From assembly GCA_003116975.1 (NCBI GenBank), contig BGKB01000026.1:372001-436000 (forward strand): 64,000 nt of DNA, read 5' to 3'. A program made the translations under genes and the position numbers. Position 1 is the stretch's first letter. The number at the start of each line of letters is the position of its first letter. The notes below the pieces were generated by a model. It saw nothing but the letters and a program-made list of their open reading frames with translations. It ran no database searches and had not been told where the DNA came from. This document shows positions 37,001 through 44,044 of this stretch, piece after piece. This DNA comes from Aurantiochytrium sp. KH105 (taxonomy: Eukaryota; Sar; Bigyra; Thraustochytrida; Thraustochytriidae).

Positions 37001-39282
37001 AGTGGGTCTTGGGGGAATCGTACGCGTCGAACCCCGGCTAATGCGTGAGCGCCAGCAGAGATGGAGGCGCGATCTCCATGAGGAGAGTTCGATTGCCCAG
37101 CTAGCGGTGTGCTTGGCATGTTGCGCACCGACACGCCCGAAGTAACCCACGATTCGCGCTTAAAGATGGATACTAGTCCCTGGACAGCCTTGCAAAGAGC
37201 CTCATGCTCCGGACGTCGCTTCGTACAATCGCGCTGCATTCCGTGCAATTTAAAAGCGAGTGCCAGTGCCGTGTCTACGGCAACCTCCATTAAATTCGTT
37301 TTGCAGGCTCGATCCCGCGGCCTCGCGACATCGAGATTACCAAAGAGTTTGGCAGCACGATTGAGAACGACACGAAAACTCATCTCTCCTGGGTCCAGAT
37401 CAATAATGCTGGAGTCTACCTGGACGAGAGCTTGCAGCAAGATTGAAGTGCAGGTCAAGTCAAGGTTCTGTTGATCCCTGTTGGCAGTCTCAAGACCCGT
37501 GGAATGTAGCATGAGCCATTGAATGGTATCGACGAGCGCGTCGCGCGCCAGAGGGCGGACTCGGGATGACTGCACCGGAGCTTTCCCATTGTGGACACTA
37601 GTGGAAGACGTGAACGGATGCTTGCGTTTCTTGCCTCCACCATATCCTGCAACCGTACCGAGAAAGGCTGGGCTTGCTGGTGGATCTTCGACGGCGTGTA
37701 AAAGGCTTCCGCTGGCACCGTTGCGCAGCGTGCGATCCGTGACCGTAAAGATGCGCGTACAACTTTCAGAAGTTGACTCGTCCAAGTCAGACGAGTCTTG
37801 GGCAACCACAGCGGCAATTCCATGCGCAAGACAGCGTGCTACACAAGCGTGCATGCTAGCGTCGGATAAAAGCCGCTCGTTGGCAAAGAGACCTACAATG
37901 CGAATGAGGGCAATGTCAGTCTTCATGCGTGCCTCGACTACACAAACACAAAGGCGAAGAAAGGGTATAGAGGATACCATTGCGGCTTCGCCCGGTCGTG
38001 AAGTGGGCGCTGCGGATGCCACCGGGGCTGTATGCGAGTATGACATTGGTTTCGCACCTGGACGGCAGAGAAGAGCACGAATGATTTCGCTCGCAAGCGA
38101 AACGTCGTCCGCGTCAAAGGAAAGGACAGACATTGGCGCGAGCGCAGACGCAAGAGCAGTCCACGAGGCGCGACTTACAACGCGACGCAGTGCCCACGCG
38201 CGTCCAACCTCCAAGAGTTGCTTTCGCAAGGCGGTTGCCAGCGCTGGAGCCACGGCACGTGTCCCGGCGAGGATATCCCCCGCGGCAGCACACAAAGATC
38301 CCACGGCACGAAGCTGACCAGACGCCAGAGCTGAACCTGGCGTAACGTTTGCGGTCAGCACGTCTAAGCGGTCGCTGATGGCACCTGCGAGAGCGGAAAA
38401 GGCTGGATGGGCGGCGAGGGCCGGCGCAAATCGCGCCAAGATTCTACCAGCAAGTCTATTCGTTTGGGACTTTGCATGCCAACGGGCCTCGCGTGTTCCG
38501 AGCTTGAGCTCGAGACTTTTTGCCGAGGCTGCAGACGCGTTGGCACATATCCCTTGAAAGCTTTTTAGGACAGGGGGCGTCGACGCTTCATCGGCGCTGA
38601 GCGCTTCGAGAAGTTCATTGGTATCGTCAATGAGAACAATAACGCATTGGAGGTCTCCCTCGGCCAAGACGGCAATTGTACCGAGAACACTATCCCAAAG
38701 GAGCGGTTCGAGGCCAGAGGCCCCAACGCAGGGTTGCATGAGGAGATTGAGAGTGCTAAGCAAGAGGGCCAGCACGCCATTGACGTCACCAAAGTCGAAA
38801 ACGGCACGTGCGTGTGGACAAAAGGTACCGGCCAGCAGGACACGTACAAGTTCAAGCGCGGGCATCAAGACCATCTCTGTCGCGCCGCATCCAGTCTCGC
38901 CCGAGCGACCGGAGGCCTTCCGGCACTCAACCACCGTTTGCAGGGCTGACACCGTGAAGCAGTGCTCCACGAGCGAAGCGATAAAGTGCCTCACCTTGTT
39001 CAGCATCTCCCTGCACTTGTCCTCGTCGCCCACCGCCCGCGTAGCCGCCGCCGCCGCGGCGCCGCTGCCTGCCCTGGCCAAGCTCGCGCCGCCCGAGGAC
39101 GGCTGGCATGACGGATCCCTCTCCGGATCCGCGGCAGCCTCCCCGGCCGCGGCGGCTGCCGCACGGTCTTCGACGGTCTCTCCGCGGGCAAGCCGCGCAT
39201 CGCGCTCGTCGTGCCGCCCGCGGTGCGCCGCGATCTCCTTCAGCAGCCCGCGCAGCAGCTCTGCCGACGAGAGCGCCGCCAT
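28021..39282 (-). CDS. ATR: ATR/Mec1 DNA-damage checkpoint kinase (3753 aa)
   Basis: PI3K-related protein kinase of the ATR/Mec1 type. By family it is recruited to RPA-coated single-stranded DNA and phosphorylates checkpoint effectors on Ser/Thr-Gln. The ATG at 39282 (MAALSSAELLRGLL) is chosen; the frame upstream opens only with a GTG and reads like leader sequence. Most of the protein is helical-repeat solenoid, followed by a FAT-type region. The C-terminus has the kinase: FLCKNEERGDLRKDARMMEF, catalytic loop GLGDRHAENVL near residue 3567, and HVDFDCLFDKG near 3586. Just after come IPEVVPFRLTPQMVDGM and DPLVEWKRVK, close to the ATR consensus. A FATC tail ends in MYSGWAAFL. It is about 1,100 residues longer than human ATR (2644) with many low-complexity Ser/Ala/Gly inserts. 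No intron is needed over 11.3 kb. Confidence 0.93.
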   Translation of the reverse strand: MAALSSAELLRGLLKEIAAHRGRHDERDARLARGETVEDRAAAAAAGEAAADPERDPSCQPSSGGASLARAGSGAAAAAATRAVGDEDKCREMLNKVRHFIASLVEHCFTVSALQTVVECRKASGRSGETGCGATEMVLMPALELVRVLLAGTFCPHARAVFDFGDVNGVLALLLSTLNLLMQPCVGASGLEPLLWDSVLGTIAVLAEGDLQCVIVLIDDTNELLEALSADEASTPPVLKSFQGICANASAASAKSLELKLGTREARWHAKSQTNRLAGRILARFAPALAAHPAFSALAGAISDRLDVLTANVTPGSALASGQLRAVGSLCAAAGDILAGTRAVAPALATALRKQLLEVGRAWALRRVVSRASWTALASALAPMSVLSFDADDVSLASEIIRALLCRPGAKPMSYSHTAPVASAAPTSRPGEAAMVSSIPFLRLCVCVVEARMKTDIALIRIVGLFANERLLSDASMHACVARCLAHGIAAVVAQDSSDLDESTSESCTRIFTVTDRTLRNGASGSLLHAVEDPPASPAFLGTVAGYGGGKKRKHPFTSSTSVHNGKAPVQSSRVRPLARDALVDTIQWLMLHSTGLETANRDQQNLDLTCTSILLQALVQVDSSIIDLDPGEMSFRVVLNRAAKLFGNLDVARPRDRACKTNLMEVAVDTALALAFKLHGMQRDCTKRRPEHEALCKAVQGLVSIFKRESWVTSGVSVRNMPSTPLAGQSNSPHGDRASISAGAHALAGVRRVRFPQDPLAKALDLPLEERFVILAGALPCDWFATEFATGTSAGSECQQNLHRRCTQVFGARLLNGSASLRLLTVSQLPDLIRNLRIRERVLAEFCESLTALIYLRGSEPSQSSTLSQDARYSQASDGDASHGSLRTLRGFLVKLGTMMSEGGSDAALEACTASVAEICQLPITEPLDTEASKDAFECTCHGKQSIARRALGDVHGSVLLFNPWLHGVLGENGALVDPSSISASARVAMVKCSIDIFRRVAHIGAWRGQDTPLIRLESYRNMLHRLVGLLESPDQHVRQAIAEDISVFVEGCGGGRQFLAPKTPEHRRDTLAPRYQTVSEDAPGRCDMLRAIFSETMQTANVSLFMKTLRQLVGNTGKRHKRQLQQGITPRANSGSVAHSLLVAVGSIGCTAEVTYQVNGVNVGNNLLVWSLLMLAQQYAFAVAWSNEVNDRASHGAETEQETKSAVNGQSEAEAKTALEPLTASLHHPGTETILVELDATESLKRVAVEQFKRVAAAHGFMRSKSGSRKPVPPGVAIRRLFASTRKTLYPQLFVMLLSGPMVNKAPDAIEDLLFSVFEYSAESATNMVHDFSQSWPQGLDMPSSGEYDRQASRVGTSDDLTGRMRSEGQGEDGASEAEPRAIFLSRFVKECLPDVLPDLLREMRVPVLFEVARRLYYNMPDEGLVRRLIIDNYDAWIVDLVQMLAQDQLKVNPNNATPSQSNQEPSGRDAWRRILEFCEFSIQEMLNLGRKTILSRIAFRLVDASGQPDEVAKSMLTLLAMYASSSKMTISRSATAASDAPVLGAEEKSEKQTNTPSNEDLLLAFVRQEFMYMMSVLSEYIGERWRSGAQRAHALQCASLLLEKLGQQEIDPFLIKVLPTAKAALQDENPEVQLRACELMHKLVRLLSDGALRKNLSNVVVSILPCLQPPDRVVALHGAEEENPNTIRNVAQERAVATIHWLVVEKRECLGPVLGDIAELIPRRHPALSEVRQVLEAERGPANLLDRLRQLVELIKHESDNVRLLALSELRVVIADNASNLHKVLLDKSILSESASPHAPDELKMETNENDRKGGVTQLVSELVGTLLRLSRSGAAGSAADAMRAAQRATREVRLACGNCLGELGAIDPSRLDLDIVHAALTGARRLQTRAQKRLQPSKNTRFELDMGNENLAVHIIETYLVVALRAAPDPNSHMQVGMAIQELLSYFRDKKGYVLGDVDGPSQRSSASSRYLVMRELLSAPTMAIVRPFWDTSYAFVRGSDEVPRPHGRGGKSFFGPEVTFETSVGEWFAYLTAHCEGEQAHIFKAMRVLCTYHGATDLLQFLLPYAVQNVLYHARGGDLENDGDLGTQVRREIMEVLRDTWRGENCPGDDDGEIDAQWLASAGYPSEQEHHQEGKRTSDSNNPNRLQSSNQAANAASGAASGYRGQSQSSQGSLGTHGSSARVQAKRDISGRIRRNAHAMFALLDTLATWEKHMSIFLADQKAHAESAESASSSRSSTSSLRSRVEYLGDFSSKRLISQLLRRIPLRCLAEAAYRCGAVARSLRYMELHVRKTHAYDEFGAGVSQGAWLSSRPVQFERDEITFLHRIYAALEQDPDGLLSVIAIRARHDGGPGTGFVLNRTRHTVSQWPVKSTPTSRRRPKQRRHHSRIRNPELQAPPGTHPGDGGQPNLLERVFELEFSGRWDEAVSCYERMLEKLRGVTKVDTDTTMMEMAAPASAAASANAAGALSHAAKRQRNETAPHFTNSVDAQVMARRMQLHQGQLSCLRRLNHLDLLVSIGDVDRNVCDESSVAGRPFCKEAMWRLSRWDDLARVLEKERFGDNGAQGTTNDDDLELVLLNSGPGNMGSAYTDAVSRAMLALARSSSYSSAPMSSSSSSSSSFPSPAIQVPEVGLRQEFVKQIDRAKLQIMDFLSAVSTESYGRAYPLLLRLHALTELTTGWDVVHLAKRHRNRGVIGAVQNEDVRETSEPASAENAAAAAASAAPSAAVTNAVGTSAFDLVASRSQLRRSLVDRGWEDRFKITAPSIEMRKELFEMRRVVFELSGLRADEMHGWLSLAKSARLAEDRQGCLEALQRVQECADELLVSARSPRPDGKGTVFESNKEEAEVAQLKAKLQMAELYIQSSASSSGSSMLQLGGVSGPGAGVGSSSSGGVTGAAAHHRALMVLEPVQVDLEELEKATDQAPSMLRKTRAKALLMATNMMVESGQAMGEIIVQRYRSVLKQRPDWQRGHFHLARFFEYLMLKLEQSENSEGNRGGNGNSRGGMSAGSALALPSDRNEQEYRMQESQVLLLSVIRQYGKSLEHGGYDHIYESLPRLLTLWYDKAERLHPLVHSLNDQRRGPRAGASRSTRVLLSGGQGGGNRRAAEDTVLHGFNRMNTQVRKLGTLLPPYVWYTALPQLVSRMGVENEDVWSITKKILKHIAEAYPAQAFWHIMGVVKSKSVHRRERARILCQDLVDSPSSASHRWVRLSEDQHEVTMKTQFQNVSQVFDALVKIAKHKPRLLSEIQIDGRRGAAPGDPRRETKLKITNSGLLDGKKLCKRMQRCNLVVPTQAALTPTLPVAAKAKYRVRPSGAQQQRGQTRGAAAENASVTSIESPPSVVPGRESVSGRSSGAAGSDAPQVFGRQCPMMFQLHEIADIMSSKAAPKKIKVYGHNKESYNFLCKNEERGDLRKDARMMEFNTVVNRLFQRDPQARRRKLQLRTYAVVCLNESCGLLEWVENTTALRHTIQCVYKEEGIQSSLHVTWKEGRLDQERLQRCKDDPETKVRKWEEIRKRFPPLLHRWFINHFSGPEAWLSARSQFTRSCSAWSMIGHIVGLGDRHAENVLINTRTGECVHVDFDCLFDKGLTLQIPEVVPFRLTPQMVDGMDLGGAEGGFRTNAEVCLHVMRTHKPMLMSVLESFVVDPLVEWKRVKQTQGGNNLPAASGSNEVDQGKRAAQDKINAISERLDGIVRERKADLGRPDRSSDQVFELLPMSVQSQVHRLIREATDPLKLLSMYSGWAAFL

Positions 39283-39733
39283 TCTGCTTTTGCAGGCTGG
39301 CCGCGAGCTCCTCCAACGGGGACCGACGTTATGCACTGCACCACGATGGCCAAGGGGCTGGCTGGGCGAGTTCGGATTGAGAGCGCTCGTCTTTGGCAAG
39401 ATGCGGATGCTAACCACCTGAGCAGAGCAAGCTTGGCGAGCTGCAGAGAGGAGGCGGAGTGAAGAGCCAACGACAAGCAAGGTGCCAGCCACTAATGTAA
39501 GCAAGGCAAGCAAGGCAAGCAAGGCAGCAAAAGAACACCATTTTCCCTGGATGCATAGGTGTGACACTAATAACAAAAAAAAACAAAGGCGTGTTAGGAA
39601 AGAGGACGGATTTTGTGGACCTTCTTCATCGGTTTTCCTCACGCAGCATTCCCGTTCTTCGCGCCATTGACTCTTCAGATCAAGTTCACACATTCGGCTC
39701 TTCAAGTGAACCACCCCTTCTTGTCAAGAGTCG
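39283..39733. other. Intergenic region between ATR and the coiled-coil gene
   Basis: 451 bases. Includes a GCAAG repeat near 39495-39525. It should hold the ATR promoter and leader and the 3' end of the upstream minus-strand gene. No gene seen. Confidence 0.55.
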
Positions 39734-41632
39734 TTATGATTTTTGTTCTTCAACTATTATCAGATCTGCCTTTGCGATGTGGGCCGGTTCAAGCTTGGTC
39801 TGTTGAGATGAGGCATGGTCACCGGCCGAATTTGAATTTCTTACGAGACGCGACTCCACGCTGCAGAGTCGAGCTTGTAGAGTGCCTTGGGCCTCGCAGA
39901 GGTCTCGCTCTGCACGCTCTTTGGCAGTCTTCAGTTTTTTGCACAATGTTTTCAAGGCTCGGAGGCCTGCAGCATGCCGTGCAACGGAGTTTTCAGCGCG
40001 ACGACGTGCCTGCTGCTCGGTACGGAGTTTAGCGCGTAGGCTATTTTCCGTGGCGCGATGTTCCTGCATTGACTGTCCTGCTGCCTTTTCAATCTGCAGG
40101 GAGCGATGCTGTGCCGAAGTCTCGGCCACACGTGCGTACTTGACTTCAGGGACAAGAACCTGCACAGTGCTCTGTAGGGCTTCGTGTTTGGCAGAGACTG
40201 TGTTAAGCGTCTGAAGCGTGACGGCAAGCTCCCCCTTGAGAGCATCGAGTTCGGTTTTATGAGCCGCTGCTGACTTGCTCACGTCTTCCGTTTTGGCTTC
40301 GAGTCGTGCCTCGAGTCGAGTCACTTTCACCCGCATCGCCTCGAGCTTGGCCTCCCAGGTTTCCCGCGCGATTTTATGTCGCCCTCGCATGTGCTCGAGC
40401 TCTCGTTTGGTCGCCTCAAGGTCTGCGCGATCCTCGCTGGCTCGTGCGCTATCAGACTTTGATGCGGCAAGTTCCCTCGCGCGCGCTGTTTCAAGTTGCT
40501 GAACGCGCCTTTGCTCGTCGGCGAGGCGACTGTTGGCGTCCTGGAGCCTCTCTTGCAAAAGCTCAAGTGCATTAGAGCGTGCTGCGAGATTCTTTTCCAT
40601 TCGCACTCGAGTTCTGTCGGTGGCTTGCTTGGCTGTATACATGTCGCGATCGAGTGCGCGAGCGTGAAGTGCGTCCGCGTGCATACCTTGTTCAGCAGCT
40701 GCGAGTCGCGCCCTCGTCTCGCTAATTTCGCGCTCGAGAGAGTTTACAACATTTTGATGCGCATGCAGCGGCACTGATTCTGCTCTCGACTGTGCCATTT
40801 GTTCCAGAAGTTGGCGATGCTCTTCGCGCTGCTTGTGTGCTTTTGCTGCCGTCGTTTTTCTCGCTGACTCAATGGCGGCATCTGCGATCGATTTGTAACG
40901 CGCTGAAATGTCTTCTTCGCTCTTTGCAATAATGCGCTTCGATTCAAGAAACCACTTGTGTTGCGCCTTGAGATGCCGCGATTCCAGGTCTTGAATCTTT
41001 CTTTCGTATGCTTCGGTGACGAGACGTACAGTTGAATCGTTGTCCTGCTTGCAAAGACGCTCTTGCAGAACGAGGAGACGCTCCTTTAAGGCGCGACGCT
41101 GTTCCGATTCCCGGGCGACCTTTTCCTCGAGTGTTTTGACGCGTGAGTCGCTCTCGACAAGCTTTTCGCGCATGGCCGATGCCGCTGCAGCTTGTGTCTG
41201 GGCTTCGAATTCTGCAGCTTGCTTGGCAAGCTGCATTTGGGCCAAGTCTTGACGAAAACAATCTTGTGCGGTTTCATGGGCGCGCACGGTGCGCAATAAG
41301 TCGTCATAGTCTCCAGCGAGATCATGGAGCTGATTGTGGCGGAACAAATCGAGTTCTCGTCGGAGCTTGGCGATTTCTGCGGCTTGACACGAAGTTCTTT
41401 TCTTCTGGGCGCGAAGTGCATTGGCTAGAACAACCCTGTCACGCTGACTTTGCTCAAGTTGATCATGTTTGAGCTTGAGAGAACATCGTCTTCGTCTTTT
41501 TACTGCTTGGTCCTGCTTTCGTCGCACCTCTGCTTGTTGTGAGGCCGAGGCGACAAGCAGCGATGTTTCGCGGAGCTCAGCCTCGAGAGCTGTCTCCTCG
41601 TCCGAGTTGGAGACGGACTCCGGGCCGACCAT
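39734..41632 (-). CDS. Long coiled-coil protein, unknown (632 aa)
   Basis: I do not recognise a family. The ATG at 41632 opens a protein that is charged and heptad-patterned almost end to end, rich in Ala, Glu, Arg, Lys, Gln and Leu (for example LEEKVARESEQRRALKERLL and LQERLQDANSRLADEQRR). It lacks Pro-rich or globular segments, membrane helices and signal peptide. A basic patch KRRRRCSLKLK lies near residues 46-56. The pattern suits an elongated dimer in the cytoskeleton, centrosome/basal body or Golgi tethers; the sequence does not choose among them. A TATA-like TATAAAAA lies 51 bases upstream. It is divergent from the Rab gene and in tandem with ATR. Confidence 0.8.
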   Translation of the reverse strand: MVGPESVSNSDEETALEAELRETSLLVASASQQAEVRRKQDQAVKRRRRCSLKLKHDQLEQSQRDRVVLANALRAQKKRTSCQAAEIAKLRRELDLFRHNQLHDLAGDYDDLLRTVRAHETAQDCFRQDLAQMQLAKQAAEFEAQTQAAAASAMREKLVESDSRVKTLEEKVARESEQRRALKERLLVLQERLCKQDNDSTVRLVTEAYERKIQDLESRHLKAQHKWFLESKRIIAKSEEDISARYKSIADAAIESARKTTAAKAHKQREEHRQLLEQMAQSRAESVPLHAHQNVVNSLEREISETRARLAAAEQGMHADALHARALDRDMYTAKQATDRTRVRMEKNLAARSNALELLQERLQDANSRLADEQRRVQQLETARARELAASKSDSARASEDRADLEATKRELEHMRGRHKIARETWEAKLEAMRVKVTRLEARLEAKTEDVSKSAAAHKTELDALKGELAVTLQTLNTVSAKHEALQSTVQVLVPEVKYARVAETSAQHRSLQIEKAAGQSMQEHRATENSLRAKLRTEQQARRRAENSVARHAAGLRALKTLCKKLKTAKERAERDLCEAQGTLQARLCSVESRLVRNSNSAGDHASSQQTKLEPAHIAKADLIIVEEQKS

Positions 41633-41985
41633 CGAAACGTGATCGGTGTCCTGGGCCAGGGATGCAAGAAGGCATCCATTGATTTTTATAAAATGTTCCT
41701 CGCAAGGAAATCACGTGATGTAGCCTACGATTTTATTCACTGTTAGTTTTTGTATGTTCGTGAAAATGTCCGTTGACGAAATAGAAGCGCCGCCGCCGCG
41801 GGCCGACTGAGTGCCTGACCTGCCTCGCAGCACTCCGGCGTTCCTGCTAGGGAAATCAAGTTATGCCTTCATTTTACAATGAGCCAAGAGATCAGCTGCG
41901 CGACAAGGAAGGCTTGGGCCAGTCAGCGTCCTCCTGACACATGCAGCGGACGGAGAACCTCTGAGCTACTCGAACACAGAAGAAG
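41633..41985. other. Divergent promoter region, coiled-coil gene and Rab gene
   Basis: 353 bases between two outward-facing genes. A minus-strand TATA-like element sits at 41683-41690. No gene seen. Confidence 0.6.
41683..41690 (-). promoter_or_regulatory. TATA-like element of the coiled-coil gene
   Basis: Reads TATAAAAA on the minus strand, 51 bases before the ATG at 41632. Motif and spacing only. Confidence 0.4.
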
Positions 41986-42918
41986 GTGATGGCGAAGCGA
42001 CAAAGCCGCGCCCTGCGCGGGACCTACAGTGGCGGCTTACGGTCCGTGTACAGCAGCTCCTCGAACTTGTTATCATGCGCCGTGAGTGAGCCTAAGGTCG
42101 CGCCCGATGTGGCAAAAATGGTCATGCTTGGTGACGCGGGTGTTGGGAAGACTTCTCTCGTGCTTCGTTTGTGCCACGATACCTTTGACGACAGCTCGAC
42201 TCCGACACTCGGTACGTTGATTGCGATTCCCTTGATCGCGTATGCAAAGAATCCAAACGTCTCTCTGACTATCAAGTCGTAAATTTTGCAGGCGTGGCAT
42301 TCTCGACAAAGGATGTCAAGCGGGATGATGGTTCAAGCATTAGGTTCCAGGTCTGGGACACGGCTGGCCAGGAGCAGTACCACAGCCTCGCAAGCCTGTA
42401 GGTGAGCGGAAATCGGATCATGCGTCGCACATGGGGAGAGCGCAACATTGACGCACGCGAAAATGCTTTTCTCTGAATTTCAACTGCACAGGTACTATCG
42501 AAGCGCGCATGCCGCGGTCGTCGCTTTTGACGTCACTTCAAGAAGTAGCTTCAAGAGCGTGCGAACATGGATTCACGAATTGTCACAACTTGGTCCGCCC
42601 GATGTGCTCATTATTATTGTTGCAACCAAAACAGACCTTGCAGAACGGCGTATTGTGACAGAGACAGAGGCCCGCGCGTACGCAGAGAGTAGAGGAGTCA
42701 TGTACATAGAAACGAGTGCAAAGACTCGTTCCAACGTGAGTGAGATCTTCGAGGCACTCTCCATTCAACTTCATGGGCGCGGAGGGCTTGCGCTTGCGCG
42801 CTCAGGTCGGCGCAGCGCCTCAGCATGCACAGAAGAGAGTGACAATGACGTTGGACAAATCGTTCTTGAGGATGTTGGCAAAACACGCCGCCGGCGACTT
42901 CCTTGCTTCGCCGACTGA
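41986..42918 (+). CDS. Rab-like small GTPase, three exons (252 aa)
   Basis: Ras-superfamily GTPase of the Rab5/Rab21/Rab22-like kind, expected to act in membrane trafficking. I place exons at 41986-42211, 42292-42397 and 42492-42918. Introns of 80 and 94 bases begin GTACGT and GTAGGT and end GCAG and ACAG. Joined, the frame is exact and reads TPTLGVAFSTKD and HSLASLYYRSAHA across the junctions. Motifs: GDAGVGKTS, WDTAGQEQ, TKTD (in place of the usual NKxD; TKxD also occurs in Rho-type GTPases) and ETSAKT. A 40-residue N-terminal extension and a polar C-terminus are present. It ends CFAD rather than CC or CXC; this has the Cys spacing of a CaaX box but an unusual last residue, so prenylation is uncertain. 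Confidence 0.85.
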
Positions 42919-43027
42919 ATCGTGCTTTCGCAATCAATGCAATGCATCTTCCTGCAAATAATCTCGCGCGTGCAGCCCGAAGAGGACAGGACATGATCCG
43001 CCTGGAGCCCTCTCTCGGCGCGCCACG

Positions 43028-43831
43028 ATGGCACTCCTGGAGAACGCGGCTTTGTCGAAACGGAAGCGGCCGTGCACGTACGTACTACCACGTGGGTCAG
43101 GAGTTGCGAGCTTGGCATGCGCACTGCGGCGCAAAATTGTTTTCGAAGAGGCTGACGAGAACGGGATTGATCTGCGCGGTAAAGACTGCGGATGAAAGGT
43201 TGACAATAACGTGCGAGCGAATTCGAGCCCGACGAAGTCAAAACATTGTCACCTCGAGTACAGAAGAAACAGGGAGGTCGAAGAAAGCGACAGCGGTGAC
43301 ATGCGAAGCAGTGGACCATTAGTCTTCGTACACAAAGTCGCACTCCGGAAGAACAATTATGCCAACATTGTATGCGGGTCGGAGCCGAGCCCACGCAAGC
43401 TCGTGGGTCCAGGAGATGCAAAGTTCATCCAGCCTGCAACGTCCGTCGTCGCACGTCGCGGAAAGCGCGGTCTTGATCGCAAGCAAAGGCTGCGCTCCCA
43501 AGGCCTTGTTGCGCGTGCAAGGTGGGCGCCGGAAACTTCACATGCGGCGTGCCAAAAAGTCCTTTGGGGCGTGCAACTCTCGAGTGGCGAAGCGCCTTTA
43601 GCGCACTTGCGCCTTCTCTTGGACGATGGATGGCGCAGCAAAGAGAACCGGATGGACGGAAAGACAGAGATTATGGTCGATTCGTCAGCCATAGGTAGGT
43701 CGGTTCGGCGGCAGGACGAAGTCATCGCGACGAGTGTTATATATAAAAGTTGTGGCGTCGCCTCTACTCTACTAGGTAAGCAAGGGGGGCGTTGCAACTT
43801 CATTGCATACCGAATGGCGGCGCAAAGTTGA
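43028..43831 (+). CDS. Possible spliced gene, unknown
   Basis: Uncertain. The ATG at 43028 (MALLENAALSKRKRP) is the first in its frame and reads 55 codons of plausible protein ending DENGIDLRGKDCG. A GT donor lies at 43179 (GTAAAG) inside this frame. Several AG acceptors fit: 43237 or 43258 would give a short basic tail ending at 43299 (for example VQKKQGGRRKRQR). Acceptors 43217 or 43322 would join a longer frame that runs to 43831. That frame may have a further intron from 43694 (GTAGGT) to about 43774, keeping phase. I cannot choose, and no domain is visible. The Rab gene next door shows that short introns occur here. It could also be noncoding. Confidence 0.25.
43718..43769 (+). repeat. 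TATA-containing element, copy 1
   Basis: Contains ATCGCGA, AGTGT and TATATATAAAAGT (TATA core 43738-43749), then GGCGTCGCCTC. A similar element, same order and strand, lies at 46409-46456. It may be a core promoter or a short direct repeat. Confidence 0.45.
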
Positions 43832-44044
43832 GATAAGAGCACGAACGCCGACCGCTACACCTTGTTCTAGGACTCAGCAACCACAAATTATTTTCATTAT
43901 GCCTTGTCGATTCGGCCCGTGATCTGTCTTACAGACACTACTCCTTTTGGTGGTTGGTCTCGTGAAGTGTCACGATCGTCGGCAACAGTGCGGTGCAAAG
44001 TTGGGAGTACCTTGCCTCGCATTGACTATGGTAAACTCAATTGA

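Larger units (their letters stand above)
42919..44044. other. Region between Rab gene and nuclease-kinase gene
   Basis: 1.1 kb with one doubtful spliced gene (43028-43831, separate entry) and a TATA-containing element (43718-43769) that resembles one at 46409-46456. The rest shows nothing clear. Confidence 0.5.

Noticed and set aside
39283-39714. N-terminal extension of ATR
   Set aside because: The frame is open but begins with GTG and reads as composition-driven sequence; the first ATG is 39282.
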